Shown: positions 16,112-28,020 of the stretch, piece after piece
Position numbering within the stretch: the stretch's first letter is position 1
How the letters are laid out: each line of letters opens with the position of its first letter
DNA from: Paenibacillus popilliae ATCC 14706
GTDB taxonomy: Bacteria > Bacillota > Bacilli > Paenibacillales > Paenibacillaceae
Direction: 5' to 3'
DNA length: 42,793 nucleotides
NCBI RefSeq assembly: GCF_000315235.1
Contig: NZ_BALG01000101.1
Span: 1 to 42,793, forward strand
The notes under the pieces: generated by a model
Database searches by the model: none
Told to the model about the DNA's origin: nothing
What the model saw: only the letters and a program-made list of their open reading frames with translations
Position numbers and translations under genes: made by a program

Positions 16112-18616
16112 ATGAGTAAGACAAAGGTGATTCCGTTTCCGAAGAAATGCGGGCAGAGCAGGGGTCAAGGAGAGAGCGAGTGGATCTTCCCTTATAACAA
16201 ATGGCGGCTGGAACGATTCAAGCGGGTGCTTGGCACGCGGAAATGGACCTTCATGTTTGTGCTTATCGGGTTCTTGCTGGGACGGGCCATGATCTTGAAT
16301 GAGTTATTTCCGTTCGCCGCTGCGTTTTTTGCGGTCGTTTATTTCACGCGTCGTGAGCTGGCAGCCTGGGTAGGGATGGCATTGCTGGCCGGAAGCTTGT
16401 TTGCGCCGGGGCAGATTTCGATCATGATGGGCATGCAGTTGTTGCTTATCGTACTGATGCACCGCAGCTTGAAAGCGTATGAACGGACCGATTTGAACAT
16501 GGCGCCGATCATTGTATTTGCCGCCACGCTGCTCGTCAAGCTGTTCGTGACCTTTATATCGACGGCCCTGACCTGGTACGCCCTCGTGATGGATATGACG
16601 GATGCCGTGCTCGGTCTCGTCCTGACCCTCGTGTTTATACAAGCATTGCCCGTTCTAACGATGAGTAAACGTAATTATACGCTGAGGGTAGAGGAAATGA
16701 TCTGCCTGATGATTCTCCTGGCCTCTGTTATGACCGGCGCCGTAGGCTGGACCGTCCAGTCGTTGCAGTTCGATCATATCATTTCCCGCTATTTCGTGCT
16801 GCTGTTCGCCCTGGTTGGCGGTTCCCCGCTTGGCGCCTCGGTCGGGGTCGTGCTCGGCTTGATTCTCGGCTTGGCCGAGCCGAACTCGTTGACGCAGATG
16901 AGCGTGTTGGCGTTTGCCGGCTTGCTGGCTGGACTGCTGAAGGACGGCCAGCGCTGGGCGGTTGCCTTCGGCATGCTGCTCGGGACGGCGATTCTGTCCG
17001 TCTATCTCGGGCCTCCAACGGAGGTGATAGCATCGACATGGGAGACGATTGTCGCAGCGGCGCTATTCTTGCTTACTCCTAAATCGATATGCGCCACCTT
17101 GGCCAAATATGTTCCGGGAACGAATGAGCATACGAAATCGCAGCATGAATATGCGAAGCGGATGCGTGATATGACGGCAGAACGGGTCACCCAGTTCTCG
17201 GAGGTGTTCCGGCAGCTATCGAGCAGCTTCAAGCAGACCGCCCATACTGGCGATCCTCCGACGGTCGAAGAGGAGCGCAACCGGATGATCGAGGCGGTAA
17301 CGGGCTCCACCTGTCTCGGCTGTCCCCGGCAGCAGGCCTGCTGGAACCATAAGCCGCTCCAGACGATGTCGATGATGAACCAGATGATGAGTAAGATCGA
17401 GCAGGACACCGAGATCGTCTCTTACAAGGAGAAGCAGTTGCCCCAGATGTGGAGGAGCCACTGCATGATGGCGCCGAAGGTGCTCACGCTGATGAGGGAG
17501 CGTATGATCCGGGGGGCGCTGGACGAGCATTGGCAGAAGCGGATTTTGGACAGCCGCCATTTCGTTGCCGATCAGTTGGCCGGCGTCTCGCAGGTCATGG
17601 ATGATCTGGCCCGGGAGATTCGGCGCGAAGGACGGGAGCTGTTCATGCAGGAAGAACAGATTCGGCAGGCAATGGAGGATCTCGGGTTGTCCGTGAACCG
17701 CGTCGACATTTTATCGCTTGATGCGGGACGGATCGAGATCGAGATGATTCATACCTTCACCGATGGTTATGACGAGTGCCGCAAGCTCATTGCGCCGCTG
17801 CTGTCGGATATATTGGGCGAGCATATCGCCGTCAGAGAGGAGAGGACAACTGGAACGGAGGGGCATGGCATGGTCACCTTCGTATCGGCGAAGGCATTTG
17901 AGGTGGAGACCGGCATGGCCGGGGCTGCCAAAGGAGGGGATATCCTGTCGGGAGACAGCTTCAGCGTGCTGGAGCTTGGCAGCGGGAAGTATGCGGTCGC
18001 CTTGAGCGACGGGATGGGCAACGGTGAACGGGCCCGCATGGAGAGCAGCACCGCATTGAAGCTTCTATCCCAATTCCTGCAATCGGGTATTGACGAGAAG
18101 CTGGCGATCCAATCCGTCAATTCGGTGCTGACGCTGCGGTCGACGGATGAGATCTACGCGACGGTCGATATGGCGATCATCGATCTGTATTCCGCCAAGA
18201 CGACGTTCATGAAGAGCGGCTCCACGCCCAGCTTCATCAAGAGCGGGAAGGATGTCCGCTTAGTATCGGGCAGCAACTTGCCGATAGGTATTATACAGGA
18301 TATTGATTTCGAGATGATTGACTCGGATTTGCAGCCGGGAGATATCTTGATTATGATGACGGACGGTATCTTCGATGCCTCCGGGTCCACAGTCAATAAG
18401 GAGGTGTGGATGAAGCGGCTCATCAGCGAACTGGAGACGGACGATCCACAAGAGATTGCCGATCTTCTCCTGGAGACCGTTATCCGTCATGCCAGTGGTC
18501 ATATCGAGGACGACATGACCGTCGTCGTGACGCGTGTTGCACACTATCAGCCGCAGTGGGCGACGCTGCACTGGAATGGGCATGACCGTATGGAGCGGCC
18601 GCTGACGGTCAGCTAA
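16112..18616 (+). CDS. spoIIE: Stage II sporulation protein E, PP2C phosphatase
   Basis: SpoIIE dephosphorylates SpoIIAA to release sigma-F in the forespore and also takes part in polar septation with FtsZ. The 834-residue protein matches the usual length. Residues 45-320 contain about ten membrane helices; the central region (about 330-590) is the oligomerisation and FtsZ-linked part and has a CLGCPRQQACW motif. The PP2C domain runs from about 600 to 815, with metal-binding Asp633 (SDGMGNG), Asp751 (TDGIFD) and Asp800/801 (EDDMTV). ATG 16112 has AGGTGG about nine bases upstream. The promoter suggests Spo0A control. Confidence 0.98.
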   Translation: MSKTKVIPFPKKCGQSRGQGESEWIFPYNKWRLERFKRVLGTRKWTFMFVLIGFLLGRAMILNELFPFAAAFFAVVYFTRRELAAWVGMALLAGSLFAPGQISIMMGMQLLLIVLMHRSLKAYERTDLNMAPIIVFAATLLVKLFVTFISTALTWYALVMDMTDAVLGLVLTLVFIQALPVLTMSKRNYTLRVEEMICLMILLASVMTGAVGWTVQSLQFDHIISRYFVLLFALVGGSPLGASVGVVLGLILGLAEPNSLTQMSVLAFAGLLAGLLKDGQRWAVAFGMLLGTAILSVYLGPPTEVIASTWETIVAAALFLLTPKSICATLAKYVPGTNEHTKSQHEYAKRMRDMTAERVTQFSEVFRQLSSSFKQTAHTGDPPTVEEERNRMIEAVTGSTCLGCPRQQACWNHKPLQTMSMMNQMMSKIEQDTEIVSYKEKQLPQMWRSHCMMAPKVLTLMRERMIRGALDEHWQKRILDSRHFVADQLAGVSQVMDDLAREIRREGRELFMQEEQIRQAMEDLGLSVNRVDILSLDAGRIEIEMIHTFTDGYDECRKLIAPLLSDILGEHIAVREERTTGTEGHGMVTFVSAKAFEVETGMAGAAKGGDILSGDSFSVLELGSGKYAVALSDGMGNGERARMESSTALKLLSQFLQSGIDEKLAIQSVNSVLTLRSTDEIYATVDMAIIDLYSAKTTFMKSGSTPSFIKSGKDVRLVSGSNLPIGIIQDIDFEMIDSDLQPGDILIMMTDGIFDASGSTVNKEVWMKRLISELETDDPQEIADLLLETVIRHASGHIEDDMTVVVTRVAHYQPQWATLHWNGHDRMERPLTVS

Positions 18617-18696
18617 TCACTCGACCGCGGCTTCCTGCTTCCGCCCCCGCAATCGGGGTGTAAACTCTCTTTTCCTTGGAAATAATAGAAGAGGCA

Positions 18697-18848
18697 GTTC
18701 AAAAAGTCCGCTTTTGATTACGAAGAAATTCGGCATCGAATCTTGCCTTGCACTGCGCTGCTGCTTACAAGTTTTGCACAGCAAAACTCGCATCGGAAGA
18801 TACGAGTTCTCGCAACCTTCTCGGCACTGAAAACCGGTCTTTTTGAAC
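18697..18848. repeat. MITE-like element with terminal inverted repeats, copy 2
   Basis: A 152-bp element bounded by GTTCAAAAAGTCCG at the left and CCGGTCTTTTTGAAC at the right, which pair as near-perfect inverted repeats. Inside is a perfect hairpin, AGTTTTGC-ACA-GCAAAACT, near 18769-18787. It encodes no protein of its own. It lies between spoIIE and yabS and shares blocks with the repeat at 13398. No target-site duplication is obvious. Confidence 0.7.
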
Positions 18849-18895
18849 TCACGCTTGTACTAGATTCGGTAATGAGAGGATGTGCGGAAATCGAC

Positions 18896-19660
18896 ATGAA
18901 GCAAATTCTATTGATAACCGACGGCTGCTCCAATGTAGGCGTTCAGCCTGCCGTTGCTGCTGCAGAAGCACGGGAGTTGTGCATCACGGTTAACGTTGTG
19001 GGCATTGTGGATTACGGAAAGATAGGCGAGCTTGGAGCGCGGGAGATTGACGAGATTGCTCGTGCCGGAGGAGGGATAAGCCGCATCGTCCAGTCGCACA
19101 AACTGTCGCAGACGGTGCAGATGATGACGCGTAAAGCGGTTGTGCAGACCATTCATCAGGCAGTGAACAGGGAGCTGCGTCAAATAGTAGGAACCAGGCA
19201 GAACGTCGAATTCGAGACCCTTCCGCCGGAGCAGCGATCGGAAGTGGTGCGCGTCATGGACGAACTAAGCGAGAATTCGCCGCTGCGCATCGCCCTGCTC
19301 ATCGATGCGAGCGCGAGCATGAAGCCGAAGCTCCCGGCAGTAGAGGAAGCGATACGGGATCTAATGCTGAGCCTGCAGGCTAGAGCGGGCAAAAGCGAGT
19401 TGAGCGTGTTCCATTTCCCGGGACTTTACGGCGGAGAAGAGGCCGTGCTGGATATGGAATGGACCGATGATATCAGCCGCGCGAAGCGTTTGTTCCAGCG
19501 CTTGAATATGCGGGGAACGACCCCGACCGGGCCAGCCCTCTTGAAAGTGATCAACCATTATCAATATGATGGAGGCAAGGCGAGTCAGAATCGCGACCTG
19601 ATGTCGTACGCCTCAGATGGAACAGGAACGGATGGGATGTGGAGTGACTACATCGTGTAA
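18896..19660 (+). CDS. yabS: YabS, von Willebrand factor A-domain protein
   Basis: A 254-residue cytoplasmic-looking protein. The N-terminal half starts MKQILLITDGCSNVG, a VWA-type metal-site strand, and the second half has a MIDAS-like DASAS at residues 137-141 with PTGPALL later. VWA domains bind partner proteins through a metal ion; the partner of YabS is unknown. The neighbours spoIIE, yabT and tilS are those of B. subtilis. ATG 18896 has only a weak ribosome site (GCGGAAA); ATG 18872 would add eight residues. The frame opens further upstream into the repeat element, which is not coding. Confidence 0.88.
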   Translation: MKQILLITDGCSNVGVQPAVAAAEARELCITVNVVGIVDYGKIGELGAREIDEIARAGGGISRIVQSHKLSQTVQMMTRKAVVQTIHQAVNRELRQIVGTRQNVEFETLPPEQRSEVVRVMDELSENSPLRIALLIDASASMKPKLPAVEEAIRDLMLSLQARAGKSELSVFHFPGLYGGEEAVLDMEWTDDISRAKRLFQRLNMRGTTPTGPALLKVINHYQYDGGKASQNRDLMSYASDGTGTDGMWSDYIV

Positions 19661-19661
19661 C

Positions 19662-20654
19662 ATGGAGAATGAACAGCATCATGTACAGGCAGCGGTGCTT
19701 CGCGTCGAAGCGGGAACCACGCTGCAGGGAGTATGGAACGGGCGCGTTTACCGAATTGAGCGACGGCTTGGCCGCGGGGCCAACGGAGTCGTGTATTTGG
19801 TGACTCATCTTCCGCCTGCAGTGCAGCCGCGCGGAGGAAGGACCGCTGCCTATGCACTCAAAATGGGAATGAACTCGGTCGATCTCCAGTCCGAGATTAA
19901 CGCGTTGCAGACATGGGAGAAGGGTTGGCGAGCGGTGGCGGGGCACGGCCATGCCCGACCATTTCTCGTCGACAACGATGATTGCGATCTGCACGGCAAG
20001 CGGATCCCGTTCTATGTGATGAGGTACATACCAGGGGTGAGCCTCCGCAAGTTCATTTACAAGCATGGGCCGGAATGGTATGGCATCGTGGGAGGACGCT
20101 TGTTGGGAAAGCTCAGGCAGTTGCACCGGCAGGGGCTTGTCTTTGGTGATCTGAAGGCGGAGAACGTACTGGTGAACGATAATGGAGAGGTTGAATTGAT
20201 CGATTATGGAGGTCTGACCTCCATCGGGAAAAGCGTAAAGCAATTCACGGAATGGTATGACCGTGGGTATTGGCACGCCGGATCGCGAACGGCCGACTTC
20301 CAGTATGATCTGTTCTCCTTCGCGGTCATGACGATTCAGTTGATGGCCGAGCAGGAGCTTCGGGAACGGATCAAGACAACGCTCCCGCAGACGCGCGATA
20401 TCAAGGATCTAATTGAGATCGCCCGGAACCACCCCCGGGTGCGATCGTATGAGCCATGGCTGGCACCGGCCTTGCGCGGGGAATTCTCCTCCCCGGAGGA
20501 GGCATGCCGCCTGTGGCATGAACGGACACGGAAGCTGCATCGCTCCGCTAAACCACTGAACCGCCCTACGCCGTCGTGGCTGAAGTGGGTTTTTGTCGTG
20601 TCTGTGCTGTTGTTGGCGGCGAGCATCGCTTTTTGGGCATGGGGTTTCGATTAA
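19662..20654 (+). CDS. yabT: YabT, serine/threonine protein kinase with C-terminal membrane anchor
   Basis: A Hanks-type kinase of about 330 residues. It has a glycine loop GRGANG at 37-42, the ATP-binding Lys67 (AYALK), catalytic Asp163 in GDLKAEN (HRD is replaced by VFGD) and DYG instead of DFG at Asp181. A single membrane helix lies at about 305-327, with almost nothing outside. In B. subtilis YabT is activated by DNA during sporulation and phosphorylates RecA. The start is uncertain: ATG 19662, one base after the yabS stop, fits family length but lacks a near ribosome site; ATG 19632 and 19617 overlap yabS. Confidence 0.9.
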   Translation: MENEQHHVQAAVLRVEAGTTLQGVWNGRVYRIERRLGRGANGVVYLVTHLPPAVQPRGGRTAAYALKMGMNSVDLQSEINALQTWEKGWRAVAGHGHARPFLVDNDDCDLHGKRIPFYVMRYIPGVSLRKFIYKHGPEWYGIVGGRLLGKLRQLHRQGLVFGDLKAENVLVNDNGEVELIDYGGLTSIGKSVKQFTEWYDRGYWHAGSRTADFQYDLFSFAVMTIQLMAEQELRERIKTTLPQTRDIKDLIEIARNHPRVRSYEPWLAPALRGEFSSPEEACRLWHERTRKLHRSAKPLNRPTPSWLKWVFVVSVLLLAASIAFWAWGFD

Positions 20655-20808
20655 TGGGACATATTGTGTTATATTGAATTTATACATAGTAAATACGTTT
20701 ATCCGCAGGTCTCTTTTATAACATAAGGAATCAGATCCTCGGACTCGGCATGTTCGGGGAAGAGGAGTCTGCGGCAGCAGGAAATAATGGAAGGAATCGG
20801 GGGTAGAC

Positions 20809-22386
20809 ATGACGGCACCGGGCAGGCACGCGGGCAATGATAGCGAATATGCGTGGCGGCAATGGACGGAGAAGCTGCGGGATACCGTAGAGCAGCACCG
20901 GCTATGGAACGATGGCGACCGCATCGTGATCGCGGTCTCGGGCGGACCGGACTCCATGCTGCTGCTGCATGCCATTGCTGCCCTGATCGGACATCAACCG
21001 GGAAGCGAACGGATGATCATCGCCCACGTGCATCACGGCTTCCGCCCGCAGGAGTCGGATGAAGAAGCGCGGTTCGTCGAGCGGGAAGCGGAGCGGCTCG
21101 GGATAAGACTCGCGATGGAGCGAGTGGATGCTCCGGGCTGGGCGGTGGAGCATAAGATGAATGCGCAAGCGGCAGCGCGGCAGCTCCGCTATGACTTCCT
21201 GAAGGAAGTCGCTGCCCGCGAGCAGGCATCGGTAATCGCATTGGCGCATCATGCTGATGATCAGGCAGAGACGGTGCTGATGCGGCTACTACGCGGAACC
21301 GGCAGCACGGGGCTGTCGGGGATGGCTTGGAATCGGGAGGCAGATGGCTTCTCCTTCGTCCGGCCGCTGCTGGGCGTTCGCAAGGCGGAATTGGTGGAGT
21401 GGTGCCGCCTGCGCGGCATCGCTTACGTGACGGACAGCAGCAATGCCAAGACCGATTACTTGCGCAACCGGGTCCGGTTGGACGTTATGCCGCGACTTGA
21501 GCAGGAGAACCCGGGCCTGGTCGCTTCCCTATGCCGCACCGCCGATGTGCTGCGGGAAGAGAATGATTGGATGGAGGAACAGGCACGACAGTGGTTTCAG
21601 CGCGTGGCGAGGATAGTAAAGGATGGAGAAGGCGTTCCAATGGAGTCACCGTCGCTGGACGGCGTCGTTCTTGATCGAAGGGCGCTTCTACAAGTACATG
21701 TTGCTTTACAACGCAGGTTGATTAAACTAATATTAAACTATCTCACGCGGGAAGCGGAACAAGCTGATTTCGACACGGTTGAGGCGCTGCGGAATGCGGC
21801 AATCCGGGAACAGCCATCCACGTGGAAGACGAATGCAGCTTCCGGAGTCGAATTCCGGAGAGAATACGACCGTTTGCTATGGCTGCGCCAACCTATCGGT
21901 TACATGAAGAATGGACCGGATATGCGGGATCTGACAATCGATCGTATATATGAATCGGGCAGTCTCCCGATACCGTCGAATGGCAGTACACTGCATTGGG
22001 CTATAGAGTGCGATAGCGGATCTTCCATCGCGCAGGAAGCGGTCCATCACCCCGCATCCGAAGGAACGCGGGTCCCCTCGGGACAGGCGAAGGCGTTATT
22101 CGATGCGGAGCAATTGTGTTGGCCGCTGTGTGTCCGATATCGCCGCAACGGCGATCGAATGCGTATTTTAGGGTTAAATGGCAGCAAAAAGGTGCAAGAT
22201 ATGTTCGTCGATGCCAAAATCGCGCCCTCGCTTCGCGGCACCGTTCCCATCGTGACGGATGCCAACGGGAAGATCTTGTGGGTACCGGGCGTTCGGCGTT
22301 CGGATGCCGCGCTGGTCCGGCCCTCAACGGACCTTGTCCTGCGGCTTGAACTGGAAGGCGGTGCGCATATTCCGGCGCAGCAGTGA
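20809..22386 (+). CDS. tilS: tRNA(Ile)-lysidine synthase TilS
   Basis: TilS attaches lysine to C34 of the tRNA-Ile(CAU) anticodon so that it reads AUA and is charged with isoleucine. The 525-residue protein has the PP-loop SGGPDS at residues 44-49, the HHADDQAETVL motif, RNRVRLDVMPRLE and a C-terminal TilS domain (GDRMRILGLNGSKKVQDMF). The ATG at 20809 has GGGGGT five bases upstream. The gene order tilS-hpt-ftsH is conserved. Confidence 0.97.
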   Translation: MTAPGRHAGNDSEYAWRQWTEKLRDTVEQHRLWNDGDRIVIAVSGGPDSMLLLHAIAALIGHQPGSERMIIAHVHHGFRPQESDEEARFVEREAERLGIRLAMERVDAPGWAVEHKMNAQAAARQLRYDFLKEVAAREQASVIALAHHADDQAETVLMRLLRGTGSTGLSGMAWNREADGFSFVRPLLGVRKAELVEWCRLRGIAYVTDSSNAKTDYLRNRVRLDVMPRLEQENPGLVASLCRTADVLREENDWMEEQARQWFQRVARIVKDGEGVPMESPSLDGVVLDRRALLQVHVALQRRLIKLILNYLTREAEQADFDTVEALRNAAIREQPSTWKTNAASGVEFRREYDRLLWLRQPIGYMKNGPDMRDLTIDRIYESGSLPIPSNGSTLHWAIECDSGSSIAQEAVHHPASEGTRVPSGQAKALFDAEQLCWPLCVRYRRNGDRMRILGLNGSKKVQDMFVDAKIAPSLRGTVPIVTDANGKILWVPGVRRSDAALVRPSTDLVLRLELEGGAHIPAQQ

Positions 22387-22467
22387 TTATGCTCCGCCCA
22401 ACCTGACCGCATGATGTAATTTACGTTCATGTAAGTTCTCAGTATTGACTCTAGGAGGGGCCCATCA

Positions 22468-23016
22468 TTGTATAACGACATTGAAAAGGTAATTATCAGC
22501 GAGGAGCAAATTCAGGCGAAGGTCCAGGAACTAGGTGCTCAGATCAGCCACGAATATGAAGGGAAATGCCCGCTGGTCATCTGTGTCCTGAAAGGCGCAT
22601 TCGTCTTCATGGCGGATCTGGTCAAGCGAATTACCGTGCCGTTGGAATTGGACTTCATGGCGGTATCCAGCTATGGAGCTTCCACGAAGTCTTCCGGTGT
22701 CGTACGGATTATTAAAGATTTGGATGTATCCGTGGAAGGCCGGGATGTGCTCATTGTTGAAGACATTATAGATACCGGCTTAACGCTCAGCTACCTGATT
22801 GAAGTGCTTCAAGGCCGCAAGGCGAATTCCATTCGTCTCGTGACGCTGTTCGATAAGCCGGCGCGCCGCACCGTTAATCTAGAAGCGGACTACAAAGGAT
22901 TCGTGCTTCCCGACGAATTCATCGTCGGCTATGGCTTGGATTATGCCGAACGCTACCGCAATCTTCCATATATAGGCGTATTGAAGCCAACGATCTACTC
23001 GAATGAAGCCAAGTAA
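22468..23016 (+). CDS. hpt: Hypoxanthine phosphoribosyltransferase
   Basis: Hpt salvages hypoxanthine and guanine to IMP and GMP using PRPP. The 182-residue protein has the PRPP-binding signature EDIIDTG at 98-104, preceded by VLIV. The start is TTG at 22468 with a strong GGAGGGG seven bases upstream, and no ATG fits. It sits between tilS and ftsH, as in B. subtilis, where Hpt and TilS also affect ftsH expression. Confidence 0.97.
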   Translation: MYNDIEKVIISEEQIQAKVQELGAQISHEYEGKCPLVICVLKGAFVFMADLVKRITVPLELDFMAVSSYGASTKSSGVVRIIKDLDVSVEGRDVLIVEDIIDTGLTLSYLIEVLQGRKANSIRLVTLFDKPARRTVNLEADYKGFVLPDEFIVGYGLDYAERYRNLPYIGVLKPTIYSNEAK

Positions 23017-23046
23017 GACACATGCCTTACATGCTTGCTGGTCAAG

Positions 23047-23076
23047 TTGTGATGGCATTACGTGCTATGATACAAT
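23047..23076 (+). promoter_or_regulatory. Promoter candidate for ftsH
   Basis: TTGTGA (23047-23052), an 18-base spacer and an extended -10 TGA-TACAAT (hexamer at 23071-23076). It lies directly before the ftsH ribosome site, so the 5' leader would be short. Confidence 0.5.
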
Positions 23077-23105
23077 AATTTCGTGTCCTTGAGAGGAGGT
23101 TGGGG

Positions 23106-25226
<2,121 letters not shown>

Positions 25227-25260
25227 CCGCAATTACGTGGGCCGCCCTCCGGGCGATTGC

Positions 25261-25290
25261 AAGAGCGTACCTTCCGGTACGCTCTTTTTT
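25261..25290 (+). terminator. Intrinsic terminator after ftsH
   Basis: AAGAGCGTACC and GGTACGCTCTT form an 11-bp stem with a TTCC loop and a run of T residues. Confidence 0.93.
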
Positions 25291-25315
25291 ACGGCAATTG
25301 GGTCCGCATTCCGAA

Positions 25316-25344
25316 TTGACACCGTGGGTTGGTGTGTGTAAATT
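25316..25344 (+). promoter_or_regulatory. Promoter of the nadABC operon
   Basis: Consensus TTGACA at 25316-25321, 17 bases, then TAAATT at 25339-25344 preceded by TGTG. I did not recognise an NAD-repressor operator. Confidence 0.65.
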
Positions 25345-25379
25345 ATAGGTTAATGACAAGGCCAAGGAGTGGGTTGAAG

Positions 25380-26324
25380 GTGACATTGGAAGCACTGGCG
25401 CTGGCACGGAAGGAAGAGCAGAAGCAGGAGCTCCGTAAACGGTTGATGCAGTTGAAGAAAGAGCGTAACGCCATTATATTAGCTCATTATTATCAGCGGG
25501 ATGAGATTCAGGAAGTCGCTGATTTCAGGGGGGATTCCTTCTTGTTGGCGCAGAAGGCCGCTGAGACCGACGCAGGCGTTATTGTCTTTTGCGGTGTCCA
25601 CTTCATGGGGGAGAGCGCCAAAATCTTGGCTCCGAACAAAACGGTCATCATCCCCGATGAGCGGGCGGGCTGCCCGATGGCCGACATGATCAATGTGGAC
25701 GGGCTGCGGAATCTGAAGGCGGAGCATCCGAATGCCAAAGTCGTTACCTATATCAATTCCTCTGCGGAGATTAAGGCAGAGACCGATATTTGCTGCACTT
25801 CCTCCAATGCGGTGAAGGTCATCGCTTCGCTGGATGCGGAAGAGATCATTTGGGTTCCCGACAAGAACCTTGGCCATTATGTAGAGCAGCAGACCGGCCG
25901 TTCCTTGATTAAATGGGAAGGCTACTGCAATACGCATGACATGCTGACGGTGAAGGATGTGATGGAGATGAAGGCGAAGTATCCGGGCGCGCCGTTCGTC
26001 GTGCATCCCGAATGCCGCCCGGAAGTTGTGGCCATGGGTGATTTCGTCGGTAGCACAACTGCCATTATCGATTATTGCAAACGATCGAATGCGACCGATA
26101 TTATTGTAGGGACAGAGGACGGCACCGGGTATCCATTGCGGAACGACAGTCCGGAGAAGCGATTCCACTTCGCCACGAAGTATCTCGTCTGTCCGAACAT
26201 GAAGGTAAATAATCTCAAAAAACTCGTGAAATGCCTCGAAACGATGCAGCCGCAAATTTATGTGCCGCCGCAGGTTGCCGAAACAGCACGGTTATCCTTG
26301 GAGCGCATGTTACAAGTCAAGTAG
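25380..26324 (+). CDS. nadA: Quinolinate synthase NadA
   Basis: NadA condenses iminoaspartate with dihydroxyacetone phosphate to quinolinate, the pyridine precursor of NAD, on an oxygen-sensitive 4Fe-4S cluster. Motifs include AIILAHYYQRDEIQE, VFCGVHFMGESAKI, DERAGCPMAD and VHPECRPEV, which carry the cluster-type cysteines. With GTG 25380 the protein has 314 residues and AAGGAG lies about ten bases upstream; TTG 25374 and ATG 25353 are alternatives. First gene of nadABC, 70 bases before nadB. Confidence 0.95.
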   Translation: MTLEALALARKEEQKQELRKRLMQLKKERNAIILAHYYQRDEIQEVADFRGDSFLLAQKAAETDAGVIVFCGVHFMGESAKILAPNKTVIIPDERAGCPMADMINVDGLRNLKAEHPNAKVVTYINSSAEIKAETDICCTSSNAVKVIASLDAEEIIWVPDKNLGHYVEQQTGRSLIKWEGYCNTHDMLTVKDVMEMKAKYPGAPFVVHPECRPEVVAMGDFVGSTTAIIDYCKRSNATDIIVGTEDGTGYPLRNDSPEKRFHFATKYLVCPNMKVNNLKKLVKCLETMQPQIYVPPQVAETARLSLERMLQVK

Positions 26325-26342
26325 AGTAGCATGCGCTACTCT
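26323..26342 (+). other. Hairpin between nadA and nadB
   Basis: AGAGTAGC and GCTACTCT form a perfect 8-bp stem with an ATGC loop, starting in the nadA stop codon. The tail TCTGTTC is only partly T-rich, so this may be a weak attenuator or an RNA-stability element. Confidence 0.45.
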
Positions 26343-26394
26343 TCTGTTCATATATAACGAAGCAAAAGAATCCATCTACGAGGTTGTGAAGGCA

Positions 26395-28020
26395 ATGGCG
26401 AATCGGATTCCCCGTTACTTGATAGATTTTGCACTCGAAGATCTGAAGCATGTCCATACGGATGTCCTTGTGATTGGCGCCGGTATTGCTGGTCTTTATA
26501 CTGCTATCCAGGCAAGCCGGGAACAGCGGGTGCTGGTAATAACGAAGAAGTCGTTGTTCGACAGCAATACGCGCTATGCGCAGGGCGGGATTGCGGCGGT
26601 GTTCGCGGACGATGATTCCCCGGCCTACCACCACCGGGATACATTAATTGCCGGGGCTGGCCTGTGTGTCCCTGAAGCGGTCGATGTGCTTGTCCACGAG
26701 GGCCCGGCTGGTGTCCAGGAGCTGATACGGATGGGCGCATCCTTCGATGAAGAGAACGGGGCTGTTGCCTTGACGCGGGAAGGGGCGCACAGCCATCGCC
26801 GCATACTGCATGCGAACGGCGACGCCACCGGATATGAGATTGTGCGCGCCTTGGTGGATCGTGTCCAGCAGCAGGAGCAGGTCACACTCTGGGACGATCA
26901 TTTCGTTATCGATCTCGTTACCGATGCGGGTGAATGCTGTGGCGCGATTGTCCAGCGGGCAGACGGTAAGCGCATCTTCGTCAGCGCCAAGGCTACGATC
27001 ATCTGCTCCGGCGGGACGGGTCAGCTGTACCGCTATACGACGAATCCGGAGGTCGCTACGGGTGACGGCATCGCTATGGCGTATCGCGCAGGGGCTTATA
27101 TTCAGGATATGGAGTTCATTCAATTCCATCCGACCGTGTTCAGCTATCCAGGGGTGCCGCGCTTCCTCATTTCCGAGGCGGTGCGGGGCGAGGGCGCCTA
27201 CCTGCGCAATATCCAGGGAGAGCGCTTCATGGAGAAATATCATCCCCAATTGGAGCTTGCACCCCGCGACGTCGTAGCCCGGGCTATCGTCAACGAGATG
27301 GAAGCGACCAAGTCGACCTTCGTCTATCTGGATATTACCCATAAGGCGGAGACGATGATTAAGCATCGCTTCCCAACGATATATGATACCTGCCTCCAAT
27401 ATGGCCTTGATCTAACGAACGACTGGATTCCGGTATCGCCGGCTGCCCACTACATGATGGGCGGCATTAAGACGGACTTGTGGGGAGAGACCAATATTCG
27501 CCGTCTGTTCGCCTGCGGCGAAGTATCCTCTACCGGCGTGCACGGGGCAAATCGTCTGGCTAGCAACTCATTATCGGAAGCGATTGTGTACGGCAAGCGG
27601 ATCGTGGAGCGGATTGCCGGACTTGAACCGCGGGCGATGGCTTGTCCGCATGCCGCGCATCAGCGTGATCATCATGAGCTATGCTTCCAGCCGATAGTGG
27701 AGCGGCGGCTAAAGCTGCAGAAGGTGATGGTCCGTTATGTCGGGCTGCGCCGTCATGCGGACGGGCTGATGAAGGGATTAGGGGAGTTGAAGCGCCAAGC
27801 GGCTATATTCGCTATGCGGTTGTCGAAGCGGGAGGAGTATGAATTGGCCAATATGCTGGTCTGCGCCATGCTGGTTGCCGAGTCCGCCTTGTGGCGGGAA
27901 GAGAGCCGCGGCGCTCATGCGCGGGAGGAATTCCCCGAGCGGGATGACGAGACGTGGTGTACGCATACCCTGCTGCATCGTGAATATGGAATTACGAAGG
28001 AGCGAGTGAGCATTGTATAG
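26395..28020 (+). CDS. nadB: L-aspartate oxidase NadB
   Basis: NadB oxidises L-aspartate to iminoaspartate with FAD and hands it to NadA. The 541-residue protein has the FAD-binding VIGAGIAG at 26-33, RYAQGGIAAVF, the substrate-site SPAAHYMMGGIKTD and the HGANRLASNSLSEA motif shared with succinate dehydrogenase flavoproteins. ATG 26395 is used; GTG 26386 is possible, and neither has an ideal ribosome site. The last eight bases overlap nadC. The C-terminal 60 residues look divergent. Confidence 0.95.
   Translation: MANRIPRYLIDFALEDLKHVHTDVLVIGAGIAGLYTAIQASREQRVLVITKKSLFDSNTRYAQGGIAAVFADDDSPAYHHRDTLIAGAGLCVPEAVDVLVHEGPAGVQELIRMGASFDEENGAVALTREGAHSHRRILHANGDATGYEIVRALVDRVQQQEQVTLWDDHFVIDLVTDAGECCGAIVQRADGKRIFVSAKATIICSGGTGQLYRYTTNPEVATGDGIAMAYRAGAYIQDMEFIQFHPTVFSYPGVPRFLISEAVRGEGAYLRNIQGERFMEKYHPQLELAPRDVVARAIVNEMEATKSTFVYLDITHKAETMIKHRFPTIYDTCLQYGLDLTNDWIPVSPAAHYMMGGIKTDLWGETNIRRLFACGEVSSTGVHGANRLASNSLSEAIVYGKRIVERIAGLEPRAMACPHAAHQRDHHELCFQPIVERRLKLQKVMVRYVGLRRHADGLMKGLGELKRQAAIFAMRLSKREEYELANMLVCAMLVAESALWREESRGAHAREEFPERDDETWCTHTLLHREYGITKERVSIV

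Noticed and set aside
18743-18895. N-terminal extension of yabS into the repeat element
   Set aside because: The upstream part is translated MITE-like sequence, not conserved protein; a family-like start is at 18896.
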